A stretch of DNA of 41,493 nucleotides from Desulfuromonadaceae bacterium (GTDB lineage: Bacteria > Desulfobacterota > Desulfuromonadia > Desulfuromonadales > Desulfuromonadaceae), in assembly GCA_027065245.1 (NCBI GenBank), contig JAMOOS010000192.1:1-41493 (forward strand). The letters are read 5' to 3'. The position numbers were made by a program, and so were the translations under genes. A model generated the notes under the pieces. It saw only the letters and a list, made by a program, of their open reading frames with translations. It ran no database searches and was not told where the DNA came from. Shown piece by piece: positions 32,687 to 40,230 of the stretch (its first letter is position 1; every line of letters starts with the position of its first letter).

Positions 32687-33021
32687 AATGAAACCCAACA
32701 GGTTTGTAATCGGCAGCGCCATGATTCGTTGGGTTTCGCTACGCTCTACCCAACCTACGGTGCTACGCATAGCCACGATATTAGGGTAGGTTGGGTAGAA
32801 TGAAATGAAACCCAACAGGTTTGTAATCGGCAGCGCCATGATTCGTTGGGTTTCGCTGCGCTCTACCCAACCTACGGTGCTACGCATTGCCACGGCATTA
32901 GGGTAGGTTGGGTAGAATGAAATGAAACCCAACAGGTTCGTAAGCGGCAGCGCCATGATTTGTTGGGTTTCGCTACGCTCTACCCAACCTACGGTGCTAC
33001 GCGTTGCCACGGCATTAAGGT
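32672..33021. repeat. Right REP/BIME array, about three and a half 117-bp units
   Basis: It begins with an inverted REP half at 32672-32699 that doubles as the end of the transposase gene. Forward REPs follow at 32728, 32845 and 32962, again exactly 117 bp apart, each of the first two followed by the inverted copy. The last unit is cut after the forward copy near 33021. Unit sequences are close to those of the left array, with changes in the spacer (CGATATT versus CGGCATT) and at the third position of GTTCG/GTTTG. The stretch 33022-33124 that follows holds a palindrome (separate entry). Confidence 0.9.
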
Positions 33022-33032
33022 CCGCGCTGTTG

Positions 33033-33048
33033 TCGAGACTCGTCTCGA
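33033..33048. promoter_or_regulatory. Palindrome upstream of mtnP
   Basis: TCGAGAC (33033-33039) and GTCTCGA (33042-33048) form an inverted repeat with a 2-bp centre, 77 bp before the mtnP start. The centre is too short for a good RNA loop, so a protein-binding operator is one reading. It could also be debris of the adjacent repeat array. Confidence 0.35.
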
Positions 33049-33124
33049 TGATTTTCGCTCCTTTGGCGCTGCGGTGCTATGTGGCGGGAACCAGTGCGAA
33101 CACAACAGAGAGGATCATTAAATT

Positions 33125-33985
33125 ATGGCTCAAACAGTTATCGGAGTAATCGGCGGCAGTGGTCTGTATGCCATGGAGGAGTTGCGCGATGTGGAGCAGG
33201 TGCGTTTGCAGACGCCGTTTGGCGAGCCGTCGGATGCTTATGTTGTCGGTTATCTGGGTGATGTGAAGATGGTTTTTCTGCCGCGCCACGGGCGCGGTCA
33301 CAGATTGTTGCCGTCGGAGGTGCCCTATCGTGCTAACATCTACGGCATGAAGATGCTCGGCGTGGAGCGGATTATCTCTGTTTCCGCCGTGGGCAGCATG
33401 AAGGAGGAGATCGCTCCCGGCGATATCGTCATCCCACACCAGTTTTTCGATCGTACCAGCGGCAAACGCGCCGGTACCTTTTTTGGCAACGGCATTTGCG
33501 CTCATGTGCAGTTTGCCGATCCGGTGTGCCTAGATATGGCGCGGATTATCGCTGACGCTGCTCGCAGTGCCGGTGCCAATGTGCACGAAGGCGGCACCTA
33601 TATCTGCATCGAGGGGCCGATGTTTTCCACTCGCGCTGAATCGCGGATATTCCGCAGCTGGGGGGTGGATGTGATCGGCATGACCAACCTGCCCGAGGCG
33701 CGTCTGGCGCGCGAGGCGCAGTTGTGCTACACCACTGTGGCTCTGGCCACCGATTACGACTGCTGGTACGAGGAGCACGGTGATGTGTCGGTGGAGGCGG
33801 TGCTGGAAGTGGTGCGCAAAAATGTCGCTATGGCGCAGAAGATTATCGCCACTGCGGCGGCGCAGCTGGTGGGTGAGCGCCGCTGTGATTGTCCAAAGGC
33901 GCTGCGCTACGCGGTAATGACGGATGACAGCTGTATCCCCGCCGCTAGCAGAGAAAGTCTGGCGCTGCTGATCGGGGATGCCTGA
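33125..33985 (+). CDS. mtnP: S-methyl-5'-thioadenosine phosphorylase
   Basis: Cleaves methylthioadenosine with phosphate to adenine and methylthioribose-1-phosphate, recycling the by-product of polyamine and other SAM reactions. The 286-residue protein has IGVIGGSGLYAM, the phosphate and sugar site PRHGRGHRLLPSEVPYRANI, and EGPMFSTRAESRIFRSW. VIGMTNLPEARLAREAQLCY is followed by ATDYDCW, whose aspartates favour 6-aminopurine substrates and so MTA rather than inosine. GAGAGGA precedes ATG 33125. A PfkB-family kinase follows after 161 bp. Confidence 0.94.
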   Translation: MAQTVIGVIGGSGLYAMEELRDVEQVRLQTPFGEPSDAYVVGYLGDVKMVFLPRHGRGHRLLPSEVPYRANIYGMKMLGVERIISVSAVGSMKEEIAPGDIVIPHQFFDRTSGKRAGTFFGNGICAHVQFADPVCLDMARIIADAARSAGANVHEGGTYICIEGPMFSTRAESRIFRSWGVDVIGMTNLPEARLAREAQLCYTTVALATDYDCWYEEHGDVSVEAVLEVVRKNVAMAQKIIATAAAQLVGERRCDCPKALRYAVMTDDSCIPAASRESLALLIGDA

Positions 33986-34004
33986 TGGCGACGCAAAAAG
34001 TCCG

Positions 34005-34029
34005 CCCACCTGTGTTGCAGGCGGGTGTT
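34005..34029 (+). terminator. Weak candidate terminator after mtnP
   Basis: CCCACCTG (34005-34012) pairs with CAGGCGGG (34018-34025) with one A-C mismatch and a 5-nt loop, followed by TGTTT. In the same gap a TTGACA (34037-34042) overlaps an inverted repeat CATAC-N5-GTATG (34041-34055), but no -10 is found at the right distance. Confidence 0.35.
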
Positions 34030-34146
34030 TAAGACTTTGACATACACCATGTATGCCATCACCCTTGAACAGCCACTTTTGCCTTGTTTGCTTAGCCATC
34101 GTGTTGGTTTTGGAGACCATCATGCTTTACGGGAGAAATTGAGTTT

Positions 34147-35061
34147 ATGAGTATTCTGGTAGTTGGTTCAGTGGCGTTTGACAGTGTGTCGACCCCCTTT
34201 GGTACCGCTGAGGAGGTTCTCGGCGGCAGCGGCACCTATTTTTCCACTTCGGCCAGTTTTTTTACCGCAGTCAACCTGGTGGCGGTGGTGGGGGAGGATT
34301 TTCCCGCCGGGCACCTGGAGTTTCTGCGCCAGCGCAATATCAATCTTGATGGCGTTAGCACCATGGCTGGACGCACTTTTCGCTGGCGCGGCGAGTACGG
34401 CTACGATCTTAACGAGGCCAAAACCCTCGATACCCAGTTGAATGTCTTTGCCCAGTTCAAGCCGCAGTTGCCAGAGCATTATCGCGACGCCGAATATGTG
34501 TTTCTCGGCAATATCGATCCTGAATTGCAACTGGAGGTGCTCAAGCAGGTGGTGCGCCCAAAACTGGTGGCCTGTGATACCATGAATTTCTGGATCGACG
34601 GCAAGCGTGACGCATTGCTGAAAACCCTGAAGCATGTGGATATCCTTCTTATCAACGATGCCGAGGTGCGGCAACTGGCGCAGGAGGCGAATATTGTCAA
34701 GGCGGCCAAGGCGGTGCTGGCCATGGGGCCGAAGACGCTGGTGGTCAAACGCGGTGAGTATGGTGCCTTGCTGTTCAGCGCCCACGGTGTGTTTGCCGCG
34801 CCGGCGTATCCGCTCGATGAGGTCTATGATCCCACCGGCGCTGGTGATACCTTTGCCGGTGGTTTTATCGGTTATCTCGCCAGTGTGCGCGATGACAGTG
34901 ACGCCGCCATGCGCCGGGCCATCATCTTCGGCAGTGTCATGGCGTCGTTCAATGTGGAAGCGTTCAGTCTGGAGCGGTTGCGCACTCTGGAGTTTGATGA
35001 AATCAGTGCGCGTTATCGTAAATTTCAGCTGTTAACTCAGTTTGACGGTCTCGAAGGGTAA
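34147..35061 (+). CDS. PfkB-family sugar or nucleoside kinase
   Basis: Ribokinase-fold kinase of 304 residues, substrate unknown. It starts ILVVGSVAFDSVSTPFG and has the substrate region VLGGSGTYFSTSASFF, a two-glycine variant of PfkB signature 1. Signature 2 is YDPTGAGDTFAGGFIGYLAS near residue 232, with the catalytic-base aspartate in GAGD. LLINDAEVRQLA and VVKRGEYGALLF are typical of the family. Its position beside mtnP suggests a role with nucleosides or the ribose part of MTA salvage, but MtnP already yields a phosphorylated sugar, so the link is not proven. It is 21 bp upstream of a TPR lipoprotein gene. Confidence 0.88.
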   Translation: MSILVVGSVAFDSVSTPFGTAEEVLGGSGTYFSTSASFFTAVNLVAVVGEDFPAGHLEFLRQRNINLDGVSTMAGRTFRWRGEYGYDLNEAKTLDTQLNVFAQFKPQLPEHYRDAEYVFLGNIDPELQLEVLKQVVRPKLVACDTMNFWIDGKRDALLKTLKHVDILLINDAEVRQLAQEANIVKAAKAVLAMGPKTLVVKRGEYGALLFSAHGVFAAPAYPLDEVYDPTGAGDTFAGGFIGYLASVRDDSDAAMRRAIIFGSVMASFNVEAFSLERLRTLEFDEISARYRKFQLLTQFDGLEG

Positions 35062-35082
35062 ACACTGGCTGGAGGGAGAACC

Positions 35083-35838
35083 ATGCACAAATATCTGTTA
35101 AGGCTGGCCGTGGTTACCGTGGTTTTCGGTTTGTTACTTGGTGGCTGTGGCCCCACCAAACGGCCTGTCGACATGGGGGAATCCCATTACAAGATGGCTC
35201 AGGCTTCCATATCTACCAAGGATTACACTACCGCTCTTAAGCATATGCTGGAGGCGGTGCGCCTTAAACCCAACAATCCCGATTACCACCGGACGCTGGG
35301 CGAAGTGTATATGTACAAAAAAGCGTGGGAACAGGCGGAGCAGCACTTGCAAAAAGCGTTGGAATTGCGCCCTGGCGATCCTGAAGTGCAGCATACCCTG
35401 GGCGCACTGTATTTTTCCATGCAGCGCTGGGATGAGTCTGCCGCCATGTTTCGCAAAGCTGCCGACAACCTGCTCTTCCACTATCCGGTGTTATCGTTGC
35501 TGGGAATGGGCAAGGCCTATGTAAAAGGGGGGCACAACACCAAGGCGGTGCTGGCTTTTCAGGAGGCGCTGGAGCGCGACCCCGGCAACCTGCGCGCCCT
35601 GTGGGATTTGGGCGATTTGTACTACATCATGCATAAATATGCGCTGGCGGAAAAATGTCTGAGCAAGTTTTTGCAGATTGCCCCGGAAAACTGTAATGTG
35701 CGCCTGCGGCTGGGCGAAACCTATATGCACCTGGAACAGAACGATAAGGCGGCCAGGGAGTTTCGTGAGGTTGCCAATAAAGAGGATCAGAGCGATCTGG
35801 GTCTTAAGGCGCGGGCTTATCTCGACCTGCTGCAATAG
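35083..35838 (+). CDS. TPR-repeat lipoprotein
   Basis: Exported 251-residue protein. The N-terminus is a lipoprotein signal: a basic start, a hydrophobic stretch and the lipobox LLGGC with the lipidated cysteine at residue 22. Next to it is GPT, with no aspartate at +2, so an outer-membrane location is likely. From about residue 33 to 245 there are roughly six tetratricopeptide repeats, such as SHYKMAQASISTKDYTTALK and PDYHRTLGEVYMYKKAWEQA. The layout resembles PilF/PilW pilotins, but no pilus gene is nearby, so I leave the role open. GGAGGGAGAA precedes ATG 35083. Confidence 0.87.
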   Translation: MHKYLLRLAVVTVVFGLLLGGCGPTKRPVDMGESHYKMAQASISTKDYTTALKHMLEAVRLKPNNPDYHRTLGEVYMYKKAWEQAEQHLQKALELRPGDPEVQHTLGALYFSMQRWDESAAMFRKAADNLLFHYPVLSLLGMGKAYVKGGHNTKAVLAFQEALERDPGNLRALWDLGDLYYIMHKYALAEKCLSKFLQIAPENCNVRLRLGETYMHLEQNDKAAREFREVANKEDQSDLGLKARAYLDLLQ

Positions 35839-35882
35839 CCCGTGCTTGCCGATGCTATCATTTAACAGGAACGGAGGCGGCG

Positions 35883-36353
35883 ATGCATGATTTCAAAAAA
35901 GTGCTGTTGGCAACCGATTTCTCCCGCTGTGCTGAGATTGCCTTTGAATACGCGTATGCCATGGCTAAACGCTGCCAGGCGGAGTTGATCTTGGTGCATG
36001 TAATGTGCGAGCCGGTGGATCTGCGCGGCTTTTATGTGCCGCATATCTCCTTTGATGTGCTGGAAAGCGAGATCGAGGCGGGGGCGCGCGCCATGATGAC
36101 TGAATTTTGCCGGGGGCGCTTAAGCGATGACGATAACTACTCAACGGTGATCGCCAGCGGTGTGCCCAACGAGGCGATTCTGGAGCAGGCCCGCCAGCTC
36201 GGTGCCGATGTAATTGTTGTAGGAACCCATGGCCGCAGCGGTTTTGATCATCTGCTCTTTGGCAGCACCGCCGAGAGGGTGGTGCGCAAGTCGCCGATTC
36301 CGGTGCTCACGGTTCGGTGTGCCGAACAAACGGAACAGGATTGCGCTGAATGA
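35883..36353 (+). CDS. Universal stress protein family protein
   Basis: Cytoplasmic single-domain UspA protein of 156 residues. It starts KKVLLATDFSRCAEIAFEYA. It ends with the ATP-binding motif VVGTHGRSGFDHLLFGSTAERVVRKSPIPVLTV, the G-2x-G-9x-G(S/T) pattern of the nucleotide-binding Usp class. The specific signal is not knowable from sequence. GGAGGCGGCG precedes ATG 35883. The stop overlaps the next gene as ATGA. Confidence 0.93.
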   Translation: MHDFKKVLLATDFSRCAEIAFEYAYAMAKRCQAELILVHVMCEPVDLRGFYVPHISFDVLESEIEAGARAMMTEFCRGRLSDDDNYSTVIASGVPNEAILEQARQLGADVIVVGTHGRSGFDHLLFGSTAERVVRKSPIPVLTVRCAEQTEQDCAE

Positions 36354-37966
36354 GCCGTGCCCGGCGCTGGTGGCGCCTGAGTGAAATAACCCTGAGGCCG
36401 CAGGACGATGAAGCACTGCTGCCGCAGCGGATTGCCACAGCGCTGGGGTGTTCGCGCCGGGCCATTTGTGAATGGCGGGTGGTGCGCAAAGGGTTGGATG
36501 CCCGGCGCAAGGGGCGGCCGCTGTGGGTGTATAGTGTCGATGTTGCCGTAGCCGCTGACAACGAGGTGGTTGCTGCGCCGCCACGGTTGCGTGAAGTCGC
36601 CGCCCCGCCGCAGCGCCTGGAGTTGCCCGCCGCGTGGCGAGCTGGTCGGGCTGCGGCAAAGACGCGGCTGCCGGTGGTAGTGATCGGCATGGGCCCGGCC
36701 GGGTTGTTTGCCGCCCTGTGGCTGGCGCGCGCCGGTGCCCGGGTGGTGATGCTGGAGCGCGGGCGGGCGGTGGCGCAGCGCCAGCGCGATATTGCTGATT
36801 TCTGGGCGGGCGGCCCGTTGCTGGCTAACAGCAATGTGCAGTTTGGCGAGGGCGGTGCCGGAACGTTTTCTGACGGCAAGTTGACGGCACGCCGCAGACA
36901 TCCGCTTAGTGCTTATGTGTTGCAGACGTTGGCCGACTTCGGCGCGCCGAACTCTATAACTACGGCGGCCAAGCCGCATATCGGCAGCGATCGTTTACGC
37001 GTGGTGGTGGCGGGCTTTCGCCGCGAGTTGCAGCGGATGGGGGTGGATATCCGCTTTGACAGTACCCTTACGGCTCTAAACTGGCAGGGGCAGCGCCTGG
37101 GCGCGGTGGTGGTAAACGACAGTGATGAGATCGCCTGCAGCGCCGCCGTTCTGGCCATCGGTCACAGTGCCCGCGATACCTACGCCATGCTGGAGCGCAG
37201 CGCCTTTGTTCTGCAGCCCAAGCCCTTTGCCGTGGGGGTGCGTATTGAACATCCGGCGGCGCTGATCGACCGTATTCAGTATGGTGAGGGCAGTTATGAC
37301 GGGTTGCCTGCCGCCGATTACCGCCTGGCCTGGAATGATGATAGCAGCGGACGCGGGGTGTACTCGTTCTGCATGTGTCCTGGCGGGGTGGTGGTTAACA
37401 GCAGCAGCGAGGCTGGCGGCCTGTGTGTCAACGGCATGAGCGATTACGCCCGCGCTGGCGAGTTGTCTAACAGCGCCCTGGTGGTGAGTGTGCGACCCGA
37501 TGATTTTTCCGCTGCCACGCCGCTGGCCGGGGTGCACTGGCAGCGGCACTGGGAGCGGCGCGCTTTTGCCGCTGGTGGCGGCGATTACACTGCTCCGGCC
37601 CAGAACGTGCTGGCTTTTTTGCATGGTAAAGGGGAGGCGCTGCGCGGCAGTTGCCGCCCCGGTATCAGGGCGGCGGAGCTGGACGAAGTGCTGCCCCCTT
37701 TTGTGGCGCAGGGGTTGCGCCAGGCGTTGCCCTGCTTTGACCGCAAGATGCGCGGCTTTATCAGTGCCGAGGCGACGTTGACCGCCATTGAGGCGCGTAC
37801 TTCTGCGCCATTGCGGATTGTACGCGATGAGCACGGCATGGCCGTGGGCAAGGCCGGAGTGTTTCCGGCCGGTGAGGGCGCCGGTTACGCCGGTGGAATA
37901 ATGAGTTCAGCCATTGATGGCATAACTGCGGCACGGGCCTTGTGGCGCACGCTTACTGGAGAGTAG
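36350..37966 (+). CDS. FAD-dependent oxidoreductase (COG2509-like, uncharacterised)
   Basis: Flavoprotein of 538 residues whose reaction is unknown. Residues 1-85 form a small basic domain (TALGCSRRAICEWRVVRKGLDARRKGRPLW) seen at the front of this family. A Rossmann FAD site, VVVIGMGPAGLFAALWLARAG, follows at about 105-125. Other family marks are NVQFGEGGAGTFSDGKLTAR, LAIGHSARDTYAML, CMCPGGVVVNSSSE, and the closing FPAGEGAGYAGGIMSSAIDG that completes the flavin pocket. The sequence falls in the group annotated only as FAD-dependent dehydrogenase. It overlaps the Usp gene by four bases, and the next gene starts 1 bp after it. Confidence 0.87.
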   Translation: MSRARRWWRLSEITLRPQDDEALLPQRIATALGCSRRAICEWRVVRKGLDARRKGRPLWVYSVDVAVAADNEVVAAPPRLREVAAPPQRLELPAAWRAGRAAAKTRLPVVVIGMGPAGLFAALWLARAGARVVMLERGRAVAQRQRDIADFWAGGPLLANSNVQFGEGGAGTFSDGKLTARRRHPLSAYVLQTLADFGAPNSITTAAKPHIGSDRLRVVVAGFRRELQRMGVDIRFDSTLTALNWQGQRLGAVVVNDSDEIACSAAVLAIGHSARDTYAMLERSAFVLQPKPFAVGVRIEHPAALIDRIQYGEGSYDGLPAADYRLAWNDDSSGRGVYSFCMCPGGVVVNSSSEAGGLCVNGMSDYARAGELSNSALVVSVRPDDFSAATPLAGVHWQRHWERRAFAAGGGDYTAPAQNVLAFLHGKGEALRGSCRPGIRAAELDEVLPPFVAQGLRQALPCFDRKMRGFISAEATLTAIEARTSAPLRIVRDEHGMAVGKAGVFPAGEGAGYAGGIMSSAIDGITAARALWRTLTGE

Positions 37967-37967
37967 T

Positions 37968-39116
37968 TTGAAAAAGATTTTTGTGGCGGATATAAAAGAG
38001 CGCGATGTGGTGGACAGTCTATTTCTGGTGCGCGATAAAGTGATGGCCATGGCCAAAAACGGCAAGCCCTACATGACGCTGAAATTGATGGATCGCAGCG
38101 GAGAAGTAGAAGGGCGGGTGTGGGACCGGGTGGACGAGTTTGATCGCCTGTTTGCCAAAGACGACTTTATCCGCGTGCGCGCCAAGGCCAGCGTCTACAT
38201 GGGCAAGATGCAGCTGGTGGTGCAGAATATCGAGCGCATCGACGAAAACAGCGTTGACCTGGGCGATTTTCTCCCTGTCAGCGCCAACGATAGCGGCCAG
38301 ATGCTGGCCGAGGTGCGCCAACTGGTGGCTGCCATGGGTGATGAACACTACCGTGCCCTGATGGAAGCGTTTCTCGCCGACGAGGAGTTTGTCGCCGCCT
38401 ACAGCAAGGCCCCGGCGGCCAAGTCCATGCACCATGTCTACCTGGGCGGCCTGCTGGAGCATTCCCTGTCTATCGCCCGTCTAGTGGGTGATGTATGCAA
38501 GCGCTATCCGCGCCTCGACGCCGATCTGCTGCTGTGCGGTGCCCTGTTGCACGATATCGGCAAGGTGGCTGAGCTTAGCTACGCACGCAGCTTCGGCTAT
38601 ACCGACGCTGGCAAGCTGCTGGGACATATCGTTATCGGCGTGGAGATGATTGCACAGAAGATTACGGCGCTGCCCGCTTTTCCGGTACACAAGGCGCTTC
38701 TCATCAAGCATCTTATTCTTTCCCACCACGGCCAGTATGACTACGGCTCGCCCAAACGCCCCAAAACCCTGGAAGCGGTGGTACTCAACTTTCTTGACGA
38801 TATGGACTCCAAAATCAACGGGGTTCAGGCGCATATCGACAAGGAGGTTCACGGCGACAGTGCCTGGACCAGTTATCATCGCCTGTACGATCGTTATTTT
38901 TTCATGGGCGAGTCCACTGCGGCAGCGGCGCCTGCTGGCGAGGAGTCGCCCGCTGCCGCCCCGGCGTCAGCAGTGGCTAGCGCCACTGGCAAGGAGACGG
39001 TGTCCAGAGCGGTGCAACGTGGTGGCGGCAATCACAAAAAAAAGCTGGCCACCAATCTGGGTGAGCAGATGGCTGGCCTCAGTCTGGATCTGTTCGATAA
39101 TCAGGAGGAGCAATGA
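37968..39116 (+). CDS. OB-fold/HD-domain 3'-5' exoribonuclease, YhaM-like
   Basis: Likely 3'-to-5' exonuclease on single-stranded RNA or DNA. The 382-residue protein has an N-terminal OB-fold (about 10-90: GKPYMTLKLMDRSGEVEGRVWD). The HD domain (about 140-310) has HHVYLGGLLEHSLSIARL, the HD pair in LLHDIGKVAELSY, and ILSHHGQYDYGSPKRP. An Ala/Pro-rich linker and a basic tail (about 315-382) follow and are less conserved. Start is TTG 37968 with TGGAGAG four bases before; no ATG keeps the first strand. Identified by resemblance to YhaM/CBF1; catalytic activity is inferred. It overlaps the following gene as ATGA. Confidence 0.87.
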   Translation: MKKIFVADIKERDVVDSLFLVRDKVMAMAKNGKPYMTLKLMDRSGEVEGRVWDRVDEFDRLFAKDDFIRVRAKASVYMGKMQLVVQNIERIDENSVDLGDFLPVSANDSGQMLAEVRQLVAAMGDEHYRALMEAFLADEEFVAAYSKAPAAKSMHHVYLGGLLEHSLSIARLVGDVCKRYPRLDADLLLCGALLHDIGKVAELSYARSFGYTDAGKLLGHIVIGVEMIAQKITALPAFPVHKALLIKHLILSHHGQYDYGSPKRPKTLEAVVLNFLDDMDSKINGVQAHIDKEVHGDSAWTSYHRLYDRYFFMGESTAAAAPAGEESPAAAPASAVASATGKETVSRAVQRGGGNHKKKLATNLGEQMAGLSLDLFDNQEEQ

Positions 39117-39751
39117 CAATGATGGATATCTGCACCTTAAGTGTCGGCCCGTTGCAGGTTAACTGTTACATAGCGGCTTGCCGTGCCAGCAACAAGGCGA
39201 TGGTTATCGATCCCGGTGACGAAGGCGAGCGGATTCTGGCAGCGGTGGAGCAGCGCGGCTGGCAGGTGGAACTGATTGTAAACACCCACGGCCACTTTGA
39301 TCATGTGGGGGCCAATGATTATCTGGTGCAGCATACGCAGGCGCAATTGTGTATGCACCGCGACGATCTGCCCCTGCTGCAGGTGGCGGCCAAATACGCC
39401 GAGAGTTACGGTTTGCCGGCGGTGGAATCGCCGCCGCCGCAAAAGTTGCTGGTCGATGGCGATACTCTGGAAGTGGGTGAGCTGACGTTTAAGGTTATTC
39501 ACACTCCCGGCCATTCGCCTGGCGGTATCTGCCTGTACTGTGGCGGCCACCTGTTTTCCGGCGACACCCTGTTTGCCGCCTCCATCGGGCGCACCGATCT
39601 GCCCGGCGGCAACCTGCAGCAGCTGTTGAGCAGTATCCGCGCGCAACTGATGGTGCTGCCGGATGCCACCGTTGTTCATCCCGGTCATGGCCCGGAATCG
39701 ACCATCGGCAGTGAGAAACACGGCAATCCCTTTATCAATGGTGATTTTTAG
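39113..39751 (+). CDS. Metallo-beta-lactamase-fold hydrolase (glyoxalase II-like)
   Basis: Zinc hydrolase of 212 residues, similar to YcbL-type glyoxalase II proteins. The metal motif is THGHFDHVG near residues 59-67 (HxHxDH). VIHTPGHSPGGICLY carries the next metal histidine, FSGDTLFAASIGRTDLPGG the bridging aspartate, and VVHPGHGPESTIGSEKHGNPF the final histidine. The substrate may be a glutathione or other thioester. AGGAGGAG lies just before ATG 39113, which overlaps the upstream stop; ATG 39119 and 39122 are alternatives. Last intact gene before the relic patch. Confidence 0.92.
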   Translation: MTMMDICTLSVGPLQVNCYIAACRASNKAMVIDPGDEGERILAAVEQRGWQVELIVNTHGHFDHVGANDYLVQHTQAQLCMHRDDLPLLQVAAKYAESYGLPAVESPPPQKLLVDGDTLEVGELTFKVIHTPGHSPGGICLYCGGHLFSGDTLFAASIGRTDLPGGNLQQLLSSIRAQLMVLPDATVVHPGHGPESTIGSEKHGNPFINGDF

Positions 39752-39757
39752 CTGAGA

Positions 39758-39899
39758 GTGCAGAAAACAAGAGTCTTAATGGCCAAACTAAAAAGAGTGT
39801 CTAATGTTTTCCTGAAAAATTTTGTTTCTATCTCATCGCTGAAGAAAAAGATGAACTGGTCGCAAATTGCGACTTGAATTCAGGCAGAGATCTAAAATG
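39758..39899 (+). pseudogene. ORF6N-domain gene fragment 1 (frameshifted)
   Basis: Frame 1 from 39758 reads TRVLMAKLKRVSNV, then frame 3 from 39808 reads FPEKFCFYLIAEEKDELVANCD. Joined, the two match the middle of an ORF6N domain, where relatives read roughly T-x-x-L-N-x-x-V-K-R-N-x-x-x-FPE-x-F-x-F-x-L-T-x-E-E-K-x-E-L-V-x-N-C-D. Joining needs one extra base near the T run at 39807-39810, so a 1-nt deletion is inferred. The N-terminal third is missing: the fragment starts seven bases after the MBL gene stop. A TGA at 39898 ends the remnant. Confidence 0.6.
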
Positions 39900-40142
39900 A
39901 GCCAAGAAATTAGCATTATCGAGAGTAATATTATTCAAAGCAGAATTTTCACCATCCGTGGTTTACAGGTGATGCTGGATAGAGACTTGGCTGAATTTTA
40001 TGGCGTGAAACCCATTCGCTTAAGAGAGCAAGTTAAAAGAAATATCGGGCGATTTCCTGATGATTTTATGTTTTAGCTTACGCCTGAAGAGGTAGATTTT
40101 ATGGTATCGCAAAATGCGATACCTTCAAAACAACATCTAGGA
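39897..40142 (+). pseudogene. ORF6N-domain gene 2, nonsense mutation and truncated
   Basis: ORF6N proteins are phage- and mobile-element-associated DNA-binding-type proteins. ATG 39897 opens MSQEISIIESNIIQSRIFTI, then RGLQVMLDRDLAEFYGVKP and KRNIGRFPDDFMF, a clear ORF6N start. A TAG at 40074-40076 stands where relatives have glutamine. The frame continues LTPEEVDFMVSQNAIPSKQHLG, still matching the family, to about 40142. There the similarity ends at the edge of an inverted-repeat-bounded segment. The usual remaining ~100 or more residues are absent. A 59-residue peptide could still be made. Confidence 0.75.
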
Positions 40143-40230
40143 GTTTGTCGGACTTGTCGAAAAGGAGCGGTAATATGCACCGGCCAGACGGTTTTGCAGC
40201 CGATGCATGGAAAGCCCGACAGTCTCCTAG
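40137..40230. mobile_element. Candidate MITE or insertion-sequence remnant (94 bp)
   Basis: CTAGGAGTTTGTCGG (40137-40151) and CCGACAGTCTCCTAG (40216-40230) are terminal inverted repeats matching at 13 of 15 positions. They begin exactly where ORF6N gene 2 loses similarity, which fits an insertion or a deletion junction. No transposase is inside, and I see no clear target-site duplication. A GC-rich small ORF crosses the right end. Confidence 0.45.

Noticed and set aside
31674..33010. Long frames encoding tandem 39-residue repeats on both strands (VGWVERSETQ-type peptides)
   Set aside because: They are translations of the 117-bp REP arrays, lack proper start signals and overlap rlmN and the transposase gene.
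31655..33021. CRISPR array
   Set aside because: Regularly spaced repeats, but the unit is 117 bp, nearly identical throughout including the spacer, with alternating inverted copies and no cas gene; it is a REP/BIME array.
34037..34065. Promoter from TTGACA upstream of the PfkB kinase gene
   Set aside because: No acceptable -10 hexamer at 16-18 bp; the inverted repeat CATAC-N5-GTATG may be coincidental.
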